Positions 9,290 through 18,814 of a stretch of DNA of 64,000 bases are shown here, piece by piece (the first letter of the stretch is position 1; each line of letters starts with the position of its first letter). Source of the DNA: Roseburia_C sp031555935 (lineage in GTDB: Bacteria; Bacillota; Clostridia; Lachnospirales; Lachnospiraceae); the NCBI GenBank assembly GCA_031555935.1, contig JAVBTX010000022.1, positions 109,080 through 173,079 of the forward strand, in the 5' to 3' direction. A model generated the notes under the pieces. The model searched no databases. It had not been told where the DNA came from and worked only from the letters and a program-made list of their open reading frames with translations. The position numbers and the translations under genes were made by a program.

Positions 9290-10162
9290 ATGGATCAAGC
9301 AGAACAGCTGAGAAATGTAATCAAACTAAAAAATCAAAAAGTAGCTCCCAAGGCGAGAGTAATAACCATTACCAGCGGAAAAGGGGGCGTGGGAAAGTCA
9401 AATGTTGCTGTAAACATGGCGATTCAGATGCAAAAAATGGGCAAACGGGTGATAATCTTTGATGCGGACTTAGGTCTTGCGAATGTTGAGGTTATGTTTG
9501 GAGCCATTCCGAAATACAATTTGAGTGATTTGATTTATCGCGGCAAAAGCATCCGGGAAATTATTACTCCGGGACCGATGGATATTGGTTTTATATCGGG
9601 CGGCTCAGGAATTATTGGACTGAACAATTTGTCCAAGGACCAAATTGTTTATCTGGTGCATAACCTAGGTGAATTAGATGAATTAGCTGACGTAGTGTTG
9701 ATTGATACCGGTGCGGGAATTGCTGACAGCGTATTGGAATTTGTCATCGCTAGTCCAGAGGTGCTGTTAGTGTCAACACCAGAGCCGAGTTCACTGACCG
9801 ATTCATACTCATTGCTAAAGGCGTTGCATCGCAATCCTAATTTTCTGCGAAATGGAACGCGGATTAATGTGGTTGCCAACAAGGTGACCTCCATTGAAGA
9901 TGGGCAGGCCGTTTTTGATAAATTAAATTCGGTCGTATCACAGTTTTTGAATGGAAATATCAATTATTTGGGAATGATACCGCAAGATACAATATTGGAA
10001 AAAGCAGTGCGGCAACAGAAAACGGTATCGCTTAGTTCACCAAATGCAAAATCAGCAAAGGCATTTGAAATATTGGCATCCAATTTGCTGAATGACAGAC
10101 ATGAACAATATATGATGAGAAGCGGTGTTGCACAGCTCTTTTCAAATTTAATGAATAAATAA
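9290..10162 (+). CDS. flhG: MinD-like ATPase FlhG (YlxH/FleN)
   Basis: FlhG is the ParA/MinD-family ATPase that regulates FlhF and C-ring assembly. The deviant Walker A ITSGKGGVGKSNVAVN is near residue 26, switch I GFDADLGLANVEV-like sequence near 65 (IFDADLGLANVEVM), and switch II IDTGAGI near 140. A C-terminal amphipathic membrane-targeting helix is typical of the family, and the last residues (MMRSGVAQLFSNLM) fit that. Length, 290 residues, is normal. Confidence 0.95.
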   Translation: MDQAEQLRNVIKLKNQKVAPKARVITITSGKGGVGKSNVAVNMAIQMQKMGKRVIIFDADLGLANVEVMFGAIPKYNLSDLIYRGKSIREIITPGPMDIGFISGGSGIIGLNNLSKDQIVYLVHNLGELDELADVVLIDTGAGIADSVLEFVIASPEVLLVSTPEPSSLTDSYSLLKALHRNPNFLRNGTRINVVANKVTSIEDGQAVFDKLNSVVSQFLNGNINYLGMIPQDTILEKAVRQQKTVSLSSPNAKSAKAFEILASNLLNDRHEQYMMRSGVAQLFSNLMNK

Positions 10163-10178
10163 ATGACAGGTGGTGCAT

Positions 10179-10928
10179 ATGGTTTCGAATATAGTAGGCG
10201 TAGGAGCGAAGGTAGATATTAATATTTACAGCCAGAAGGAGCGTTCAATAAAAACGGGGGAAGAAGTACATATTTACAAAAGCCAGGTGTGCGACATTCT
10301 GGAAAGTGGTGAATTAGAGCTTTTGATGCCGAGCGAAGCGGGTCGGTTAGTGTTGCTGTCATTGGGGATGCGATACGAAATGGTGTTTTATGTAGACGGT
10401 GGCTTGTACAAAGCAATTGGGGAAGTAAAAGAGCGATATAAAACAGAGAATCGTTATCTGATAAAAGTAGAGCTTAAGACACCTCTGAGCAAATATCAGC
10501 GCCGGCAATATTTTCGGTTGAAATGTGTCATTGAAATGAAGTATTATAATATTACCAATGAACAGGCGGCGCTTCCTAAAACAGAAGAGATTATTGCACA
10601 GCTGCGTGGTGATAAATTCTTCGAAACGCAAAAGAAAGCAAGCATTGTCGATATTAGTGGCGGCGGGGTGCGATTTGTATCAAGTGAGGAAAATCCGCCA
10701 GAGAGCTATATCTTAATGATTATGATACTGGATAATGGAATTGAGTCAAAACAATATCTGATTGTTGGGCACGTAATTCAAAGTGAACGGATACGAACGG
10801 ATGATGTCACCGATATTCGTTACGAAAATCGTGTGGAATATATATTTAAAGAAACAAAAGCACAGGAAGAAATAATAAAATTTATCTTTGCAGAGGAAAG
10901 AAGGACAAGAAAAAATGAGACACAGTGA
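10179..10928 (+). CDS. PilZ-domain flagellar brake protein (YcgR-like)
   Basis: A cyclic-di-GMP receptor of the YcgR/YpfA type, expected to slow the flagellar motor when c-di-GMP is high. The N-terminal YcgR domain covers about residues 1-100. The PilZ domain follows with its two ligand motifs: the RxxxR-type box YQRRQYFRLKC near residue 109 and D-x-S-x-x-G (DISGGG) near 162. The ATG at 10179 has AGGTGG just before it; a GTG at 10170 overlaps that SD. It overlaps cheB by 14 bases, which suggests co-translation. Confidence 0.88.
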   Translation: MVSNIVGVGAKVDINIYSQKERSIKTGEEVHIYKSQVCDILESGELELLMPSEAGRLVLLSLGMRYEMVFYVDGGLYKAIGEVKERYKTENRYLIKVELKTPLSKYQRRQYFRLKCVIEMKYYNITNEQAALPKTEEIIAQLRGDKFFETQKKASIVDISGGGVRFVSSEENPPESYILMIMILDNGIESKQYLIVGHVIQSERIRTDDVTDIRYENRVEYIFKETKAQEEIIKFIFAEERRTRKNETQ

Positions 10929-11985
10929 AAAAATGAAGAAAAATATTCTTGTTGTTGATGATTCTGCACTCATGAGAAGGGTCATCTGTGATATAATCAA
11001 TTCAGACAATGCATTTCAAGCAATAGATGTCTGTCGGGATGGACTCGATGCATATGAGCGTTTGAAGACGAGACAATATGACGGTGTAGTTTTAGATGTA
11101 AATATGCCAAGAATGGATGGTCTGGAACTGCTGGAGAAGATTCAGCAGGACAATATCAAGGCAACCGTAATTATGGTCAGTACGCTGACAGCCAAAGACA
11201 CCAAAACTACGGTGCTGGCAATGGAGCGTGGAGCAGTTGATTTTGTTACCAAACCAACCAATGTAATTGAAGCAAAAGGTGAGAATTTTCAGGATAAGTT
11301 ATTAGCTGTATTAAGAGCAGTGCTTATCCCGCAACAAGAGAGACATATTCCAATCCGCTTAGCAGAAGCACCGAAGGTATCACCGGCTGCCAGACGTGGC
11401 AGTACCGGTAAGAAGCTGATTGCGCTAGCTTGTTCAACAGGTGGACCAAAGTCATTACAGAGTGTAATTCCACTTTTGGATCGGGCGATGGATGCGCCAA
11501 TGGTATTAGTACAGCATATGCCGGTTGGATTTACCAAATCAATGGCAGAGCGGTTGGATGAATTAAGTAAGGTTCAAGTCAAAGAAGCAGAAGATAACGA
11601 GCTGCTAAAAAAAGGTACTGTGTACGTAGCACCAGGCGGAAAACAAATGAAAATTGTTAAAGTGGGTGACGGACACAAAGTTGTTTTGACTGATGAGCCG
11701 CCGATTGGTGGACTGAGACCTTGTGCTAATGTAATGTATGAATCCTTAAGAGAAAGCTCTTTTGACCAAATTATCTGTGTCGTATTAACCGGCATGGGAG
11801 CAGATGGAACCAAAGGAATTCTATCATTAAAGCAAAAAGTACCACTCTACGTAATCTCACAGGATGCTGCAAGCTGTGTGGTGTATGGAATGCCAAAAGC
11901 CATCGCAGAAGCAGGTGTAGTAAATGAAGTAGTCCCATTAGACAAAGTTGCACAATCAATTATGAAGAATGTGGGGGTAAAATAA
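10915..11985 (+). CDS. cheB: Chemotaxis methylesterase/deamidase CheB
   Basis: CheB removes methyl groups from chemoreceptors and deamidates receptor glutamines for adaptation. The 356-residue protein has a receiver domain (acidic residues in VVDDS, phospho-acceptor Asp61 in LDVNMP, Lys in TKPT) and a C-terminal esterase domain with the catalytic Ser in ACSTGGPKSL, His in QHMPVGFT and Asp in GADGTKG. The start at 10915 has AAGAAGG upstream. No cheR is present in the window; its partner must be encoded elsewhere. Confidence 0.95.
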   Translation: MRHSEKMKKNILVVDDSALMRRVICDIINSDNAFQAIDVCRDGLDAYERLKTRQYDGVVLDVNMPRMDGLELLEKIQQDNIKATVIMVSTLTAKDTKTTVLAMERGAVDFVTKPTNVIEAKGENFQDKLLAVLRAVLIPQQERHIPIRLAEAPKVSPAARRGSTGKKLIALACSTGGPKSLQSVIPLLDRAMDAPMVLVQHMPVGFTKSMAERLDELSKVQVKEAEDNELLKKGTVYVAPGGKQMKIVKVGDGHKVVLTDEPPIGGLRPCANVMYESLRESSFDQIICVVLTGMGADGTKGILSLKQKVPLYVISQDAASCVVYGMPKAIAEAGVVNEVVPLDKVAQSIMKNVGVK

Positions 11986-11986
11986 G

Positions 11987-14074
11987 ATGGATGTAAGTCA
12001 ATATCTTGAGATTTTTATTGATGAAACAGCAGAACATATTCAGTCACTGAATGAATGTATTATGGTTTTGGAAAAAGAGCCAGATAACGATGATACAATT
12101 AACGAGATTTTCCGGGCAGCGCACTCCTTAAAAGGAATGGCAGGCACAATGGGCTTTAAACGGATGCAGCATTTGACCCATGATATGGAAAATGTATTTC
12201 AGGAAGTTAGAAGCGGTAATGTAACTGTAAAAAGTGAATTGATTGATTTATTGTTCCAGTGCCTTGATGCAATTGAGGGATATTTAGAAATCATCAAGAG
12301 TACCTCTGATGAAGGAACCGAAGAAAATGAAGCCATTATCAAAGGTCTTAACCAGTTCCTGGCTCATGCAGAAGAAGTGGTAACTCCAGATGATGGAGCT
12401 GAAACAACAAAAAAAGAAACAAATGATAAAAAAGAATATCATAAAAAGTATTTAGATATTTCGTTTTCTGATACTCAAAGAGCTGCCTTGAAAGAGGTCG
12501 AAGAATCGGAGAATTCGTTATATGGATTCACGGTATATATACATAAAGATTGCTTGCTGAAAGCAGCGAGAGCATTTCTTGTTTTCAAAGCAGTAGAGGA
12601 AATGGGTCATATCGTAGTATATGAACCAAGTTCACAGGATATAGAGGACGAGCGTTTTGAATTGGATTTCAGTTTTTATCTCAGCACAGATGCCGCCTTA
12701 GATGATGTTCTAAAGGCAATCAGAGGTGTATCAGAGATTGAGACAGCAGTGGGTGATAGTGTGAGTATAGAAGATATCTTAGGAGATTCGTCAGATGAAG
12801 AAAATGATACAGAGACAACAAGCTTGTCTGTATCACAGCCGACGAGTGCAGTCTCCAATGACGAAAAGCAGCAACCAGCAAACAAAGGAAAGAGCGCCAA
12901 CAAACCGGTGACAAACCGTACGGTGCGTGTTGATATTGAGAAATTAGATGCGCTGATGAATCAGGTGAGTGAGCTGATTATCGCCAAGAACAGCTTGGTA
13001 TCAATGAGTTCAACCGAGAATGGCAGTGCTGAAGTACAAAATCAGACCTTCCATGAGCAGATTGAATATCTGGAGCGAATTACAACCAATCTTCATGAAT
13101 CAGTTATGAAAGTACGAATGGTTCCAATTGAAAGTGTTGTAAATAAGTTCCCACGAATGATTCGTGACTTAGCAAGAAAACTCGATAAGAGAATGGAATT
13201 ATACATGACTGGTGAAGATACGGAATTAGACCGTACCGTAGTAGACCAGATTGGTGACCCATTGCAGCATTTACTTCGCAATTCTGCCGACCACGGTTTA
13301 GAGAGTGCAGAAGTTCGTAAGGAACGTGGCAAACCAGCAGTCGGAACCATTAACCTGAATGCTTTCCAGGAAGGAAATAATGTAATTATTGAGGTTAGTG
13401 ATGATGGTAATGGAATTGACACTGAGACCGTAAAACAAAAAGCAATCGAAAGAGGCGTTGTAAACTTCGAGCAGGCTGAGAAGTTAAGCCAGAAGGAAAT
13501 TATGGAATTTTTATTCCTGCCAAGCTTCTCGATGGCACAGAAGATTACGGATGTATCAGGCAGAGGTGTTGGTCTGGATGTCGTAAAATCCAATATTGAA
13601 GCATTGGGTGGCGATGTAGAAGTTAAGAGCAAGCTCGGTGAAGGAACAAAATTCATTGTTCGCTTACCATTAACACTTGCAATTATCCAAGCACTGATGG
13701 TTGAAATCCGTGAAGAGAAATACGCAATTGCACTGGGCTCAATTCAGAACATTGAAGATATTCCGGTAAAAGACATAAAATATGTTCAGGCAGAAGAAGT
13801 AATTCATTTAAGAGGTATGGTAATTCCGCTGGTTCGTTTGGATCAGATTTTGGATATCAAGCCAAAGGATGAAGAACCAGAAAGTCTTACTGTTGTTATT
13901 GTCCGTAGAGGTGATAATTACGCCGGACTGGTTGTAGATAACCTAATGGGACAGCAGGAAATCGTTATTAAATCACTTGGAAAATATATCAATAACAATA
14001 AACTTATCAGTGGTGCAACGATTTTAGGTGATGGTGAAGTAGCGTTAATCTTAGATGTAAATACGTTGATGTAG
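11987..14074 (+). CDS. cheA: Chemotaxis histidine kinase CheA
   Basis: CheA is the cytoplasmic kinase of the chemoreceptor array; it phosphorylates CheY and CheB. It is 695 residues. P1 (Hpt) has phospho-acceptor His46 (RAAHSLKGMAG); a P2-like domain spans roughly residues 155-260; an acidic/Ser linker follows; P3 dimerisation starts near 310 (TVRVDIEKLDALMNQVSEL); P4 kinase has LLRNSADHGLE and DDGNGID; P5 is CheW-like at the C-terminus. All catalytic motifs are present. It is followed by cheW. Confidence 0.97.
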   Translation: MDVSQYLEIFIDETAEHIQSLNECIMVLEKEPDNDDTINEIFRAAHSLKGMAGTMGFKRMQHLTHDMENVFQEVRSGNVTVKSELIDLLFQCLDAIEGYLEIIKSTSDEGTEENEAIIKGLNQFLAHAEEVVTPDDGAETTKKETNDKKEYHKKYLDISFSDTQRAALKEVEESENSLYGFTVYIHKDCLLKAARAFLVFKAVEEMGHIVVYEPSSQDIEDERFELDFSFYLSTDAALDDVLKAIRGVSEIETAVGDSVSIEDILGDSSDEENDTETTSLSVSQPTSAVSNDEKQQPANKGKSANKPVTNRTVRVDIEKLDALMNQVSELIIAKNSLVSMSSTENGSAEVQNQTFHEQIEYLERITTNLHESVMKVRMVPIESVVNKFPRMIRDLARKLDKRMELYMTGEDTELDRTVVDQIGDPLQHLLRNSADHGLESAEVRKERGKPAVGTINLNAFQEGNNVIIEVSDDGNGIDTETVKQKAIERGVVNFEQAEKLSQKEIMEFLFLPSFSMAQKITDVSGRGVGLDVVKSNIEALGGDVEVKSKLGEGTKFIVRLPLTLAIIQALMVEIREEKYAIALGSIQNIEDIPVKDIKYVQAEEVIHLRGMVIPLVRLDQILDIKPKDEEPESLTVVIVRRGDNYAGLVVDNLMGQQEIVIKSLGKYINNNKLISGATILGDGEVALILDVNTLM

Positions 14075-14086
14075 GGGGTGTGCAAA

Positions 14087-14551
14087 TTGGCAGAACAATT
14101 AGAAATTTTAGAAAACGAGAGAAAGCAATACATCGTCGTTAAGATTGGTAACGAGCAGTATGGAATAGATATCAGTTATGTTGATAATATTGTCCGTATG
14201 CAGAAGATAACAAGAGTTCCAAAGGCGCAGTCATACTTCAAAGGCATCATTAATCTTCGTGGAGAAGTAGTGCCGGTGATGAGTATTCGTACCAAAATGG
14301 GATTAGAGGATGATGTATTTACCAACGCAAGCAGAATTATTATTTTGAAAATTGAAGCACAAGGCTTGTTTGGCGTAATAGTTGACGAGGTAAAAGAAGT
14401 AGTAACCCTTGGAACTGATGAAATTGAAAAGGTTGCAGGTCAGGCAAAAACGGTGAAAGACAACTTTATCAATGGTATTGGCAAAAATGGTGCAGAGTTA
14501 ATTTCACTACTAGATATTAATGCTATTATTGAAGAAAAAGAATTTGTATAA
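14087..14551 (+). CDS. cheW: Chemotaxis coupling protein CheW
   Basis: CheW links receptors to CheA. From TTG 14087 (SD GGGGGTG, 14074-14080) the product is 154 residues, begins MAEQLEILENERKQYIV, and has the CheW fold sequence (YGIDISYVDNIVRMQKITRVP, then GIINLRGEVVPVMSI). A GTG at 14078 is in frame but overlaps the SD. Length is normal. Confidence 0.95.
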   Translation: MAEQLEILENERKQYIVVKIGNEQYGIDISYVDNIVRMQKITRVPKAQSYFKGIINLRGEVVPVMSIRTKMGLEDDVFTNASRIIILKIEAQGLFGVIVDEVKEVVTLGTDEIEKVAGQAKTVKDNFINGIGKNGAELISLLDINAIIEEKEFV

Positions 14552-14559
14552 AAACTATT

Positions 14560-14589
14560 ATATAGTGAGGCAAACCTGCCTCACTATAT
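14560..14589 (+). other. Strong stem-loop between cheW and cheC
   Basis: A perfect 13-bp stem (ATATAGTGAGGCA with its complement) closes a 4-base loop AACC. It is followed by TTCCAT rather than a run of T, so it is not a convincing intrinsic terminator. It may stabilise or partition the long flagellar mRNA between upstream cheW and downstream cheC, or act as a partial terminator. Confidence 0.75.
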
Positions 14590-14629
14590 TCCATATCTTG
14601 GGATATAAAAAATGCGTTAGGGGGTATAT

Positions 14630-15250
14630 ATGTCAGAATTTACACTAGACCATGTAAATAATATGTACGTGGATGTTTTAAAGGAACTTGGCAATATCGG
14701 TGCTGGAAATGCAACGACAGCGATTGCGAGTATGTTGCAGTTACGAGTCAATATGAATGTGCCGACAGTACGTTTGCTGACATTTCCGGAGTTGGGCTCG
14801 GCAGTGTGCCCAGAAGATGAGGCAATTGTTGGAATCTATTTAGAAGTACAAGAGGATATAGATGGAAGTATGATGTTTATCATGCGACTTGATTCGGCAC
14901 ATTATCTGGTAAATCGTTTAATGGGAAAGCCAGTGGATAACACGGCAGATTTCGACGAGATGGATTTGTCAGCATTAAAAGAGATTGGAAATATTATTGC
15001 GGGCTCTTATTTGAGTGCGCTGTCAACGATGACACAGCTTACGATATTACCGTCTGTTCCATATATCGCAATTGATATGGCGGCAGCAATATTGAGTGTA
15101 CCGGCGATACAGTTTGGGCGTTTTGGAGATAATGCCTTATTAATTGAGACAGAATTTGGTGATGACGTTATGTTAAAAGGTTATTTTATCCTGTTGCCTG
15201 AATTGGAATCATATGAGAAAATATTAAAATCACTTGGGATTTCCATGTAA
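14630..15250 (+). CDS. cheC: CheY-P phosphatase CheC
   Basis: CheC dephosphorylates CheY-P and binds CheD. The 206-residue product has two phosphatase motifs of the E-x-x-N form, LKELGNIGAGNA near residue 20 and LKEIGNIIAGSY near 120, the double site expected of CheC proper. SD TTAGGGGGT precedes ATG 14630. cheD follows after 13 bases, so the CheC-CheD feedback pair is intact. Confidence 0.95.
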   Translation: MSEFTLDHVNNMYVDVLKELGNIGAGNATTAIASMLQLRVNMNVPTVRLLTFPELGSAVCPEDEAIVGIYLEVQEDIDGSMMFIMRLDSAHYLVNRLMGKPVDNTADFDEMDLSALKEIGNIIAGSYLSALSTMTQLTILPSVPYIAIDMAAAILSVPAIQFGRFGDNALLIETEFGDDVMLKGYFILLPELESYEKILKSLGISM

Positions 15251-15263
15251 GGAGTAGAGCACG

Positions 15264-15746
15264 ATGAGCGTAATAAAAGTAGGGATTGCGGATTTAAATG
15301 TTTGTAAAGCTCCAGATATGATTACCACCATTGGTCTTGGGTCATGTATTGGTATTGCCCTTTATGACCCAGTCACTAAGATAGGTGGATTAGTACATAT
15401 TATGTTGCCGGACAGTACCCAGATAAAAAACAACACGATTGCGGCTAAATTTGCCGATACCGGAATAGAGGAATTAGTCCATCGGATGATTAGTGCCGGA
15501 GCTTCTAAAACGCGGATAGTGGCAAAGATAGCTGGTGGCGCAAAGATGTTTGAGATAAATTCATCATCTGAGCTGGGCAGTGTTGGGGACAGAAATGCTG
15601 AGGCTTCGAGAGCTAAGCTAAAACAGTTGGGAATACGACTTTTAGCAGAGGATGTTGGAAAAAATTTTGGAAGAACAGTAGAGCTATATTGCGAAACTGG
15701 AGATTTTCATATAAAATCAGTAGGAAAAACATTGAAGATAATGTGA
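15264..15746 (+). CDS. cheD: Chemoreceptor glutamine deamidase CheD
   Basis: CheD deamidates receptor glutamines and is controlled by CheC. The catalytic Cys is in GLGSCIGIALYD (near residue 28) and the catalytic His follows in GGLVHIMLPDS; the Thr/Ser region KIAGGAKMF is also present. It is 160 residues, the family norm. SD AAGGAG precedes the ATG. Confidence 0.95.
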   Translation: MSVIKVGIADLNVCKAPDMITTIGLGSCIGIALYDPVTKIGGLVHIMLPDSTQIKNNTIAAKFADTGIEELVHRMISAGASKTRIVAKIAGGAKMFEINSSSELGSVGDRNAEASRAKLKQLGIRLLAEDVGKNFGRTVELYCETGDFHIKSVGKTLKIM

Positions 15747-15760
15747 CCTTGGGGGCAAAA

Positions 15761-16039
15761 TTGAAAACAAAACAAATACCCGCAGTGGTAATGCTGACGG
15801 CCGGATTTATTGTATGTGTATTTTCGATATTTCAAGGGTTGGAATTGGGACAATTTTTAAAAAATCTAGTCGGTGGACTAATTATATTTTATGTGATAGG
15901 TGTTGTAATAAAAGTTATTGTGGATAAGAACTTTAGGGAAATGGGCGAAGAACAAGAGACGGAAGAGCAAGAGGCAGAAGAACAATCGGAAGATGCATCG
16001 GATGAAACAGAGGATGATTCTGGTGAAGATGAGAAATAA
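15761..16039 (+). CDS. Small membrane protein with acidic tail, cheD-sigD interval
   Basis: I do not recognise a named family. From TTG 15761 (GGGGG SD six bases before) the product is 92 residues with two hydrophobic segments (about residues 8-26 and 35-56) and a very acidic C-terminal tail of about 30 Glu/Asp-rich residues. A GTG at 15743 overlapping cheD's stop is an alternative start. The location between cheD and the motility sigma factor implies expression with the flagellar genes; function is unknown. Confidence 0.7.
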   Translation: MKTKQIPAVVMLTAGFIVCVFSIFQGLELGQFLKNLVGGLIIFYVIGVVIKVIVDKNFREMGEEQETEEQEAEEQSEDASDETEDDSGEDEK

Positions 16040-16061
16040 TCCGAAGGTGGTGGAGGCATAG

Positions 16062-16823
16062 ATGAAGACGGTAGATAAGGAAAAATTATGGGAAGAATAT
16101 CAAAAAAACCGGACGCCGCAAATCAGAGAACAAATTATCATAGAATATGCCCCATTGGTCAAATTAGTAGCTGGCCGTTTAAGTATGTATCTGGGGTATA
16201 ATGTAGAATATGAGGATTTGGTCAGCTATGGAATTTTTGGACTGATTGATGCGATTGATAAGTTCGATATGAAAAAAGAAGTGAAATTCGAAACATATGC
16301 CAGTCTTCGGATTCGTGGTGCAATTTTGGACCAGATTCGAAAAATGGACTGGATACCAAGAACCGTGCGGCAACGTCAGAAGAAAATTGATGTAGCCATC
16401 AAGAACATTGAAATGCGAACCGGGAAATCAGCTTCGGATGAGGAAGTGGCGCAGGAGCTTGGGGTAACCGGCGATGAATTTGCAAATTGGCAGTCACAGA
16501 TGAAGGTCACTAATATTGTGTCGCTAAATGAGTTTGTGGAGCAGGGTGGGGAACCTGTTATGGATGCCGCTTCCAACGCGCACTTTGTGCAACCGGAAGA
16601 TGCGATGCAGCAAAGCGAATTAAAAGAAGTGTTAGGTCAGTCATTAGAGACCCTGACTGAAAAAGAGCGCAAAGTAATATTGCTATATTACTATGAGGAA
16701 CTGACCTTAAAAGAGATTAGTAAAATCCTTGAGGTGTCAGAATCAAGAATTTCGCAGCTACATACCAAAGCATTATTAAAAATGAAAAATAAAATGGGGA
16801 GCTACATGGGAATATTGAAATAA
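16062..16823 (+). CDS. sigD: Motility sigma factor FliA/SigD
   Basis: Sigma-28 family RNA polymerase sigma factor that transcribes late flagellar and chemotaxis genes. The 253-residue product has region 2 (YEDLVSYGIFGLIDAIDKFD, KFETYASLRIRGAILDQIR, DWIPRTVRQ), region 3, and region 4 (LTEKERKVILLYYYEELTLK then ISKILEVSESRISQLHTKAL). SD GGTGGAGG precedes the ATG. The location after cheD is the same as sigD in B. subtilis. Use of this sigma for promoters in the window was not demonstrated. Confidence 0.96.
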   Translation: MKTVDKEKLWEEYQKNRTPQIREQIIIEYAPLVKLVAGRLSMYLGYNVEYEDLVSYGIFGLIDAIDKFDMKKEVKFETYASLRIRGAILDQIRKMDWIPRTVRQRQKKIDVAIKNIEMRTGKSASDEEVAQELGVTGDEFANWQSQMKVTNIVSLNEFVEQGGEPVMDAASNAHFVQPEDAMQQSELKEVLGQSLETLTEKERKVILLYYYEELTLKEISKILEVSESRISQLHTKALLKMKNKMGSYMGILK

Positions 16824-16843
16824 CTATGAATTATGGAGGGTGT

Positions 16844-18442
16844 ATGGGGCAAATAAATTCATATTTTCAATTAGATGTGCGTAATGATGGGGTGTTTATC
16901 AAGATATTTCCACCGCAGGGGCAAGGGGATACCTTGTCTGTTAGTGAAGTGGTTGCCTACTTAAACATCCGTGGTTTTAATGCTTATGATTTAAAAGAAT
17001 TAAACCATGTGGTACAAAGTATGCAGGCGGCTGAACTGCGAGTTGGCGATAGTGATGGAATCGAAATAAATGAATACATGGAAATACATGCAACGGAAGA
17101 TGGAATGAAGGCCATTTGTCGTTTTTATCCGCCAAGTGCAAAAGGCGGTAAAATGGATGCGCAGGAAATTATCAAAGATTTGCAGTTTCAGCGAATCCAT
17201 TTTGGCATTAAGCAGGAGGGGATTATCAGCTTTTTGTCAAATCGCATGTATTGTACAGATTATATTCTGGCTGAAGGATTAGAGCCAGTACATGGAAAAG
17301 ATGCTGAGATAAAATATTATTTCAATGTCGATGTGGATTTAAAACCAAAGAGAAATGACGATGGGACAGTGGATTATCATGAATTAGGGACGATTAGTCA
17401 TGTGGTTGAAGGCGATTTGCTGGCAAGACTATACAAAGAAGACCCAGGGAAACCGGGAAAAAATATTTTTGGGCAAGAAGTGAGACCGCGAAATGTAAAA
17501 ACCATGAAGCTGTCCTATGCAAATAATATTACCTTGTCTGAGGATAGAACAGAGCTTTACTCTGCGGTGACAGGTCATGCTAATTTAGTAAATGGAAAGA
17601 TATTCGTATCAAATATTTATGAAGTACCGGCTGATGTCGACAATTCGATTGGAAATATTGATTATCAGGGCAATGTCGAGGTTCGTGGTAATGTTAAAGG
17701 CGGATTTATAATAAAAGCCAAAGGCGATATCATCGTTGAAGGTGTTGTAGAGGATGCTGAACTGCATGCAGGCGGACAAATCATTGTAAAACGAGGAATT
17801 CATGGCAAGACCAAGGGGCTTTTGCATGCAGATGGAAATATCGTTTGTAAATTTATTGAGAATGCAACCGTGATTTCCGGTGGTTATGTAGAGACAGAAG
17901 CAATCTTGCACAGTCAGGTGTCTGCCAATACAGAAATACATGTTAACGGCAAGAAAGGCTTTATCACCGGTGGAGTCATTCGGGCGGGAAGTCTGATTGA
18001 GGCCTTGACCATTGGTTCAGAAATGGGAGCTTCAACGAAATTAGAAGTAGGTGCCGAGCCGGAGAAAAAAGAACTCTATAGCAAGCTGCAAAAGGATATG
18101 CAAAATATTGCCAAAGAGATTACTGGGCTTCAGACGATTTTAAGTACCTATACACAGAAAATGGAAAAAGGCGAGGCATTAAAAAAAGAAAAGCTGGTTT
18201 ATGTACAACAACTAGCGTTGGCGCTGAAAACCAAGCAACAAGAGATGGACAATACGCAGCAGCAATATGAACGGTTGCAGCGTGAAATTACGCGGGGAAA
18301 TGATGGTCGGGTAAAGATTCATAAAAGTATTTATCCTGGAGTAACCGTCAGCATATCCGATACGAACCTAACGCTAAAAAGTGAACGAAGTTACTGTCAG
18401 CTGCTAAAGCGGCAAGGAGATGTAGTAATAGATTCATTATAA
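16844..18442 (+). CDS. FapA-family (DUF342) flagellar assembly protein A
   Basis: DUF342/FapA proteins carry a right-handed beta-helix like that of bactofilins and polymer-forming proteins; roles reported for the family are in flagellar assembly and control. This copy is 532 residues. It has an N-terminal domain, a central beta-helical stretch at about residues 265-400 with short repeated Gly/Val/Ile rungs (GNVEVRGNVKGGFIIKAKGD), and a C-terminal coiled coil at about 405-480. The ATG at 16844 follows GGAGGG closely; an ATG at 16826 lies upstream of that SD. Exact function is inferred from family and operon. Confidence 0.85.
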   Translation: MGQINSYFQLDVRNDGVFIKIFPPQGQGDTLSVSEVVAYLNIRGFNAYDLKELNHVVQSMQAAELRVGDSDGIEINEYMEIHATEDGMKAICRFYPPSAKGGKMDAQEIIKDLQFQRIHFGIKQEGIISFLSNRMYCTDYILAEGLEPVHGKDAEIKYYFNVDVDLKPKRNDDGTVDYHELGTISHVVEGDLLARLYKEDPGKPGKNIFGQEVRPRNVKTMKLSYANNITLSEDRTELYSAVTGHANLVNGKIFVSNIYEVPADVDNSIGNIDYQGNVEVRGNVKGGFIIKAKGDIIVEGVVEDAELHAGGQIIVKRGIHGKTKGLLHADGNIVCKFIENATVISGGYVETEAILHSQVSANTEIHVNGKKGFITGGVIRAGSLIEALTIGSEMGASTKLEVGAEPEKKELYSKLQKDMQNIAKEITGLQTILSTYTQKMEKGEALKKEKLVYVQQLALALKTKQQEMDNTQQQYERLQREITRGNDGRVKIHKSIYPGVTVSISDTNLTLKSERSYCQLLKRQGDVVIDSL

Positions 18443-18473
18443 AAGTAAAGAAAAGTTGGGAGAGTGAGCAATT

Positions 18474-18800
18474 ATGACCGTGCGACCGGTAGATATCAAT
18501 GGAATGATACAGCGAACACAAGATATCGGTACGTTGAAACGTAATGAAGATGTCAAACCACAGGTGGACCAGCAAAATATCCAGACGCATGTTGTAAAGC
18601 AGGAGGAACGCGTGGCTAAGGAAGTGGTAGGAGCTGAAGATACGCAAAAGGAAGACTACCGCTACGATGCTAAAGAAAAAGGCAATTCTCAGTATGAAGG
18701 CAATAGTAAAGGAAAAAAGAAAAGAGAAAAAGAAAAAGAAGATGTCGAAGGCCGCGTAATTGTAAAAGGAAAATCGGCTGGATTTGACATGAAAATATAA
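18474..18800 (+). CDS. Basic hypothetical protein of the flagellar operon
   Basis: 108 residues, no membrane segment, not recognised. It begins MTVRPVDINGMIQRTQDI, followed by a charged, Gln/Lys/Glu-rich and probably disordered body, a Lys-rich run (GKKKREKEKED) and a short hydrophobic end. The SD GGGAGAG precedes the ATG. It sits between the FapA-like gene and the SwrB-like gene with short spacers, so it belongs to the operon. Codon use looks like its neighbours. Confidence 0.65.
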   Translation: MTVRPVDINGMIQRTQDIGTLKRNEDVKPQVDQQNIQTHVVKQEERVAKEVVGAEDTQKEDYRYDAKEKGNSQYEGNSKGKKKREKEKEDVEGRVIVKGKSAGFDMKI

Positions 18801-18814
18801 GAGGAATAGCATAG

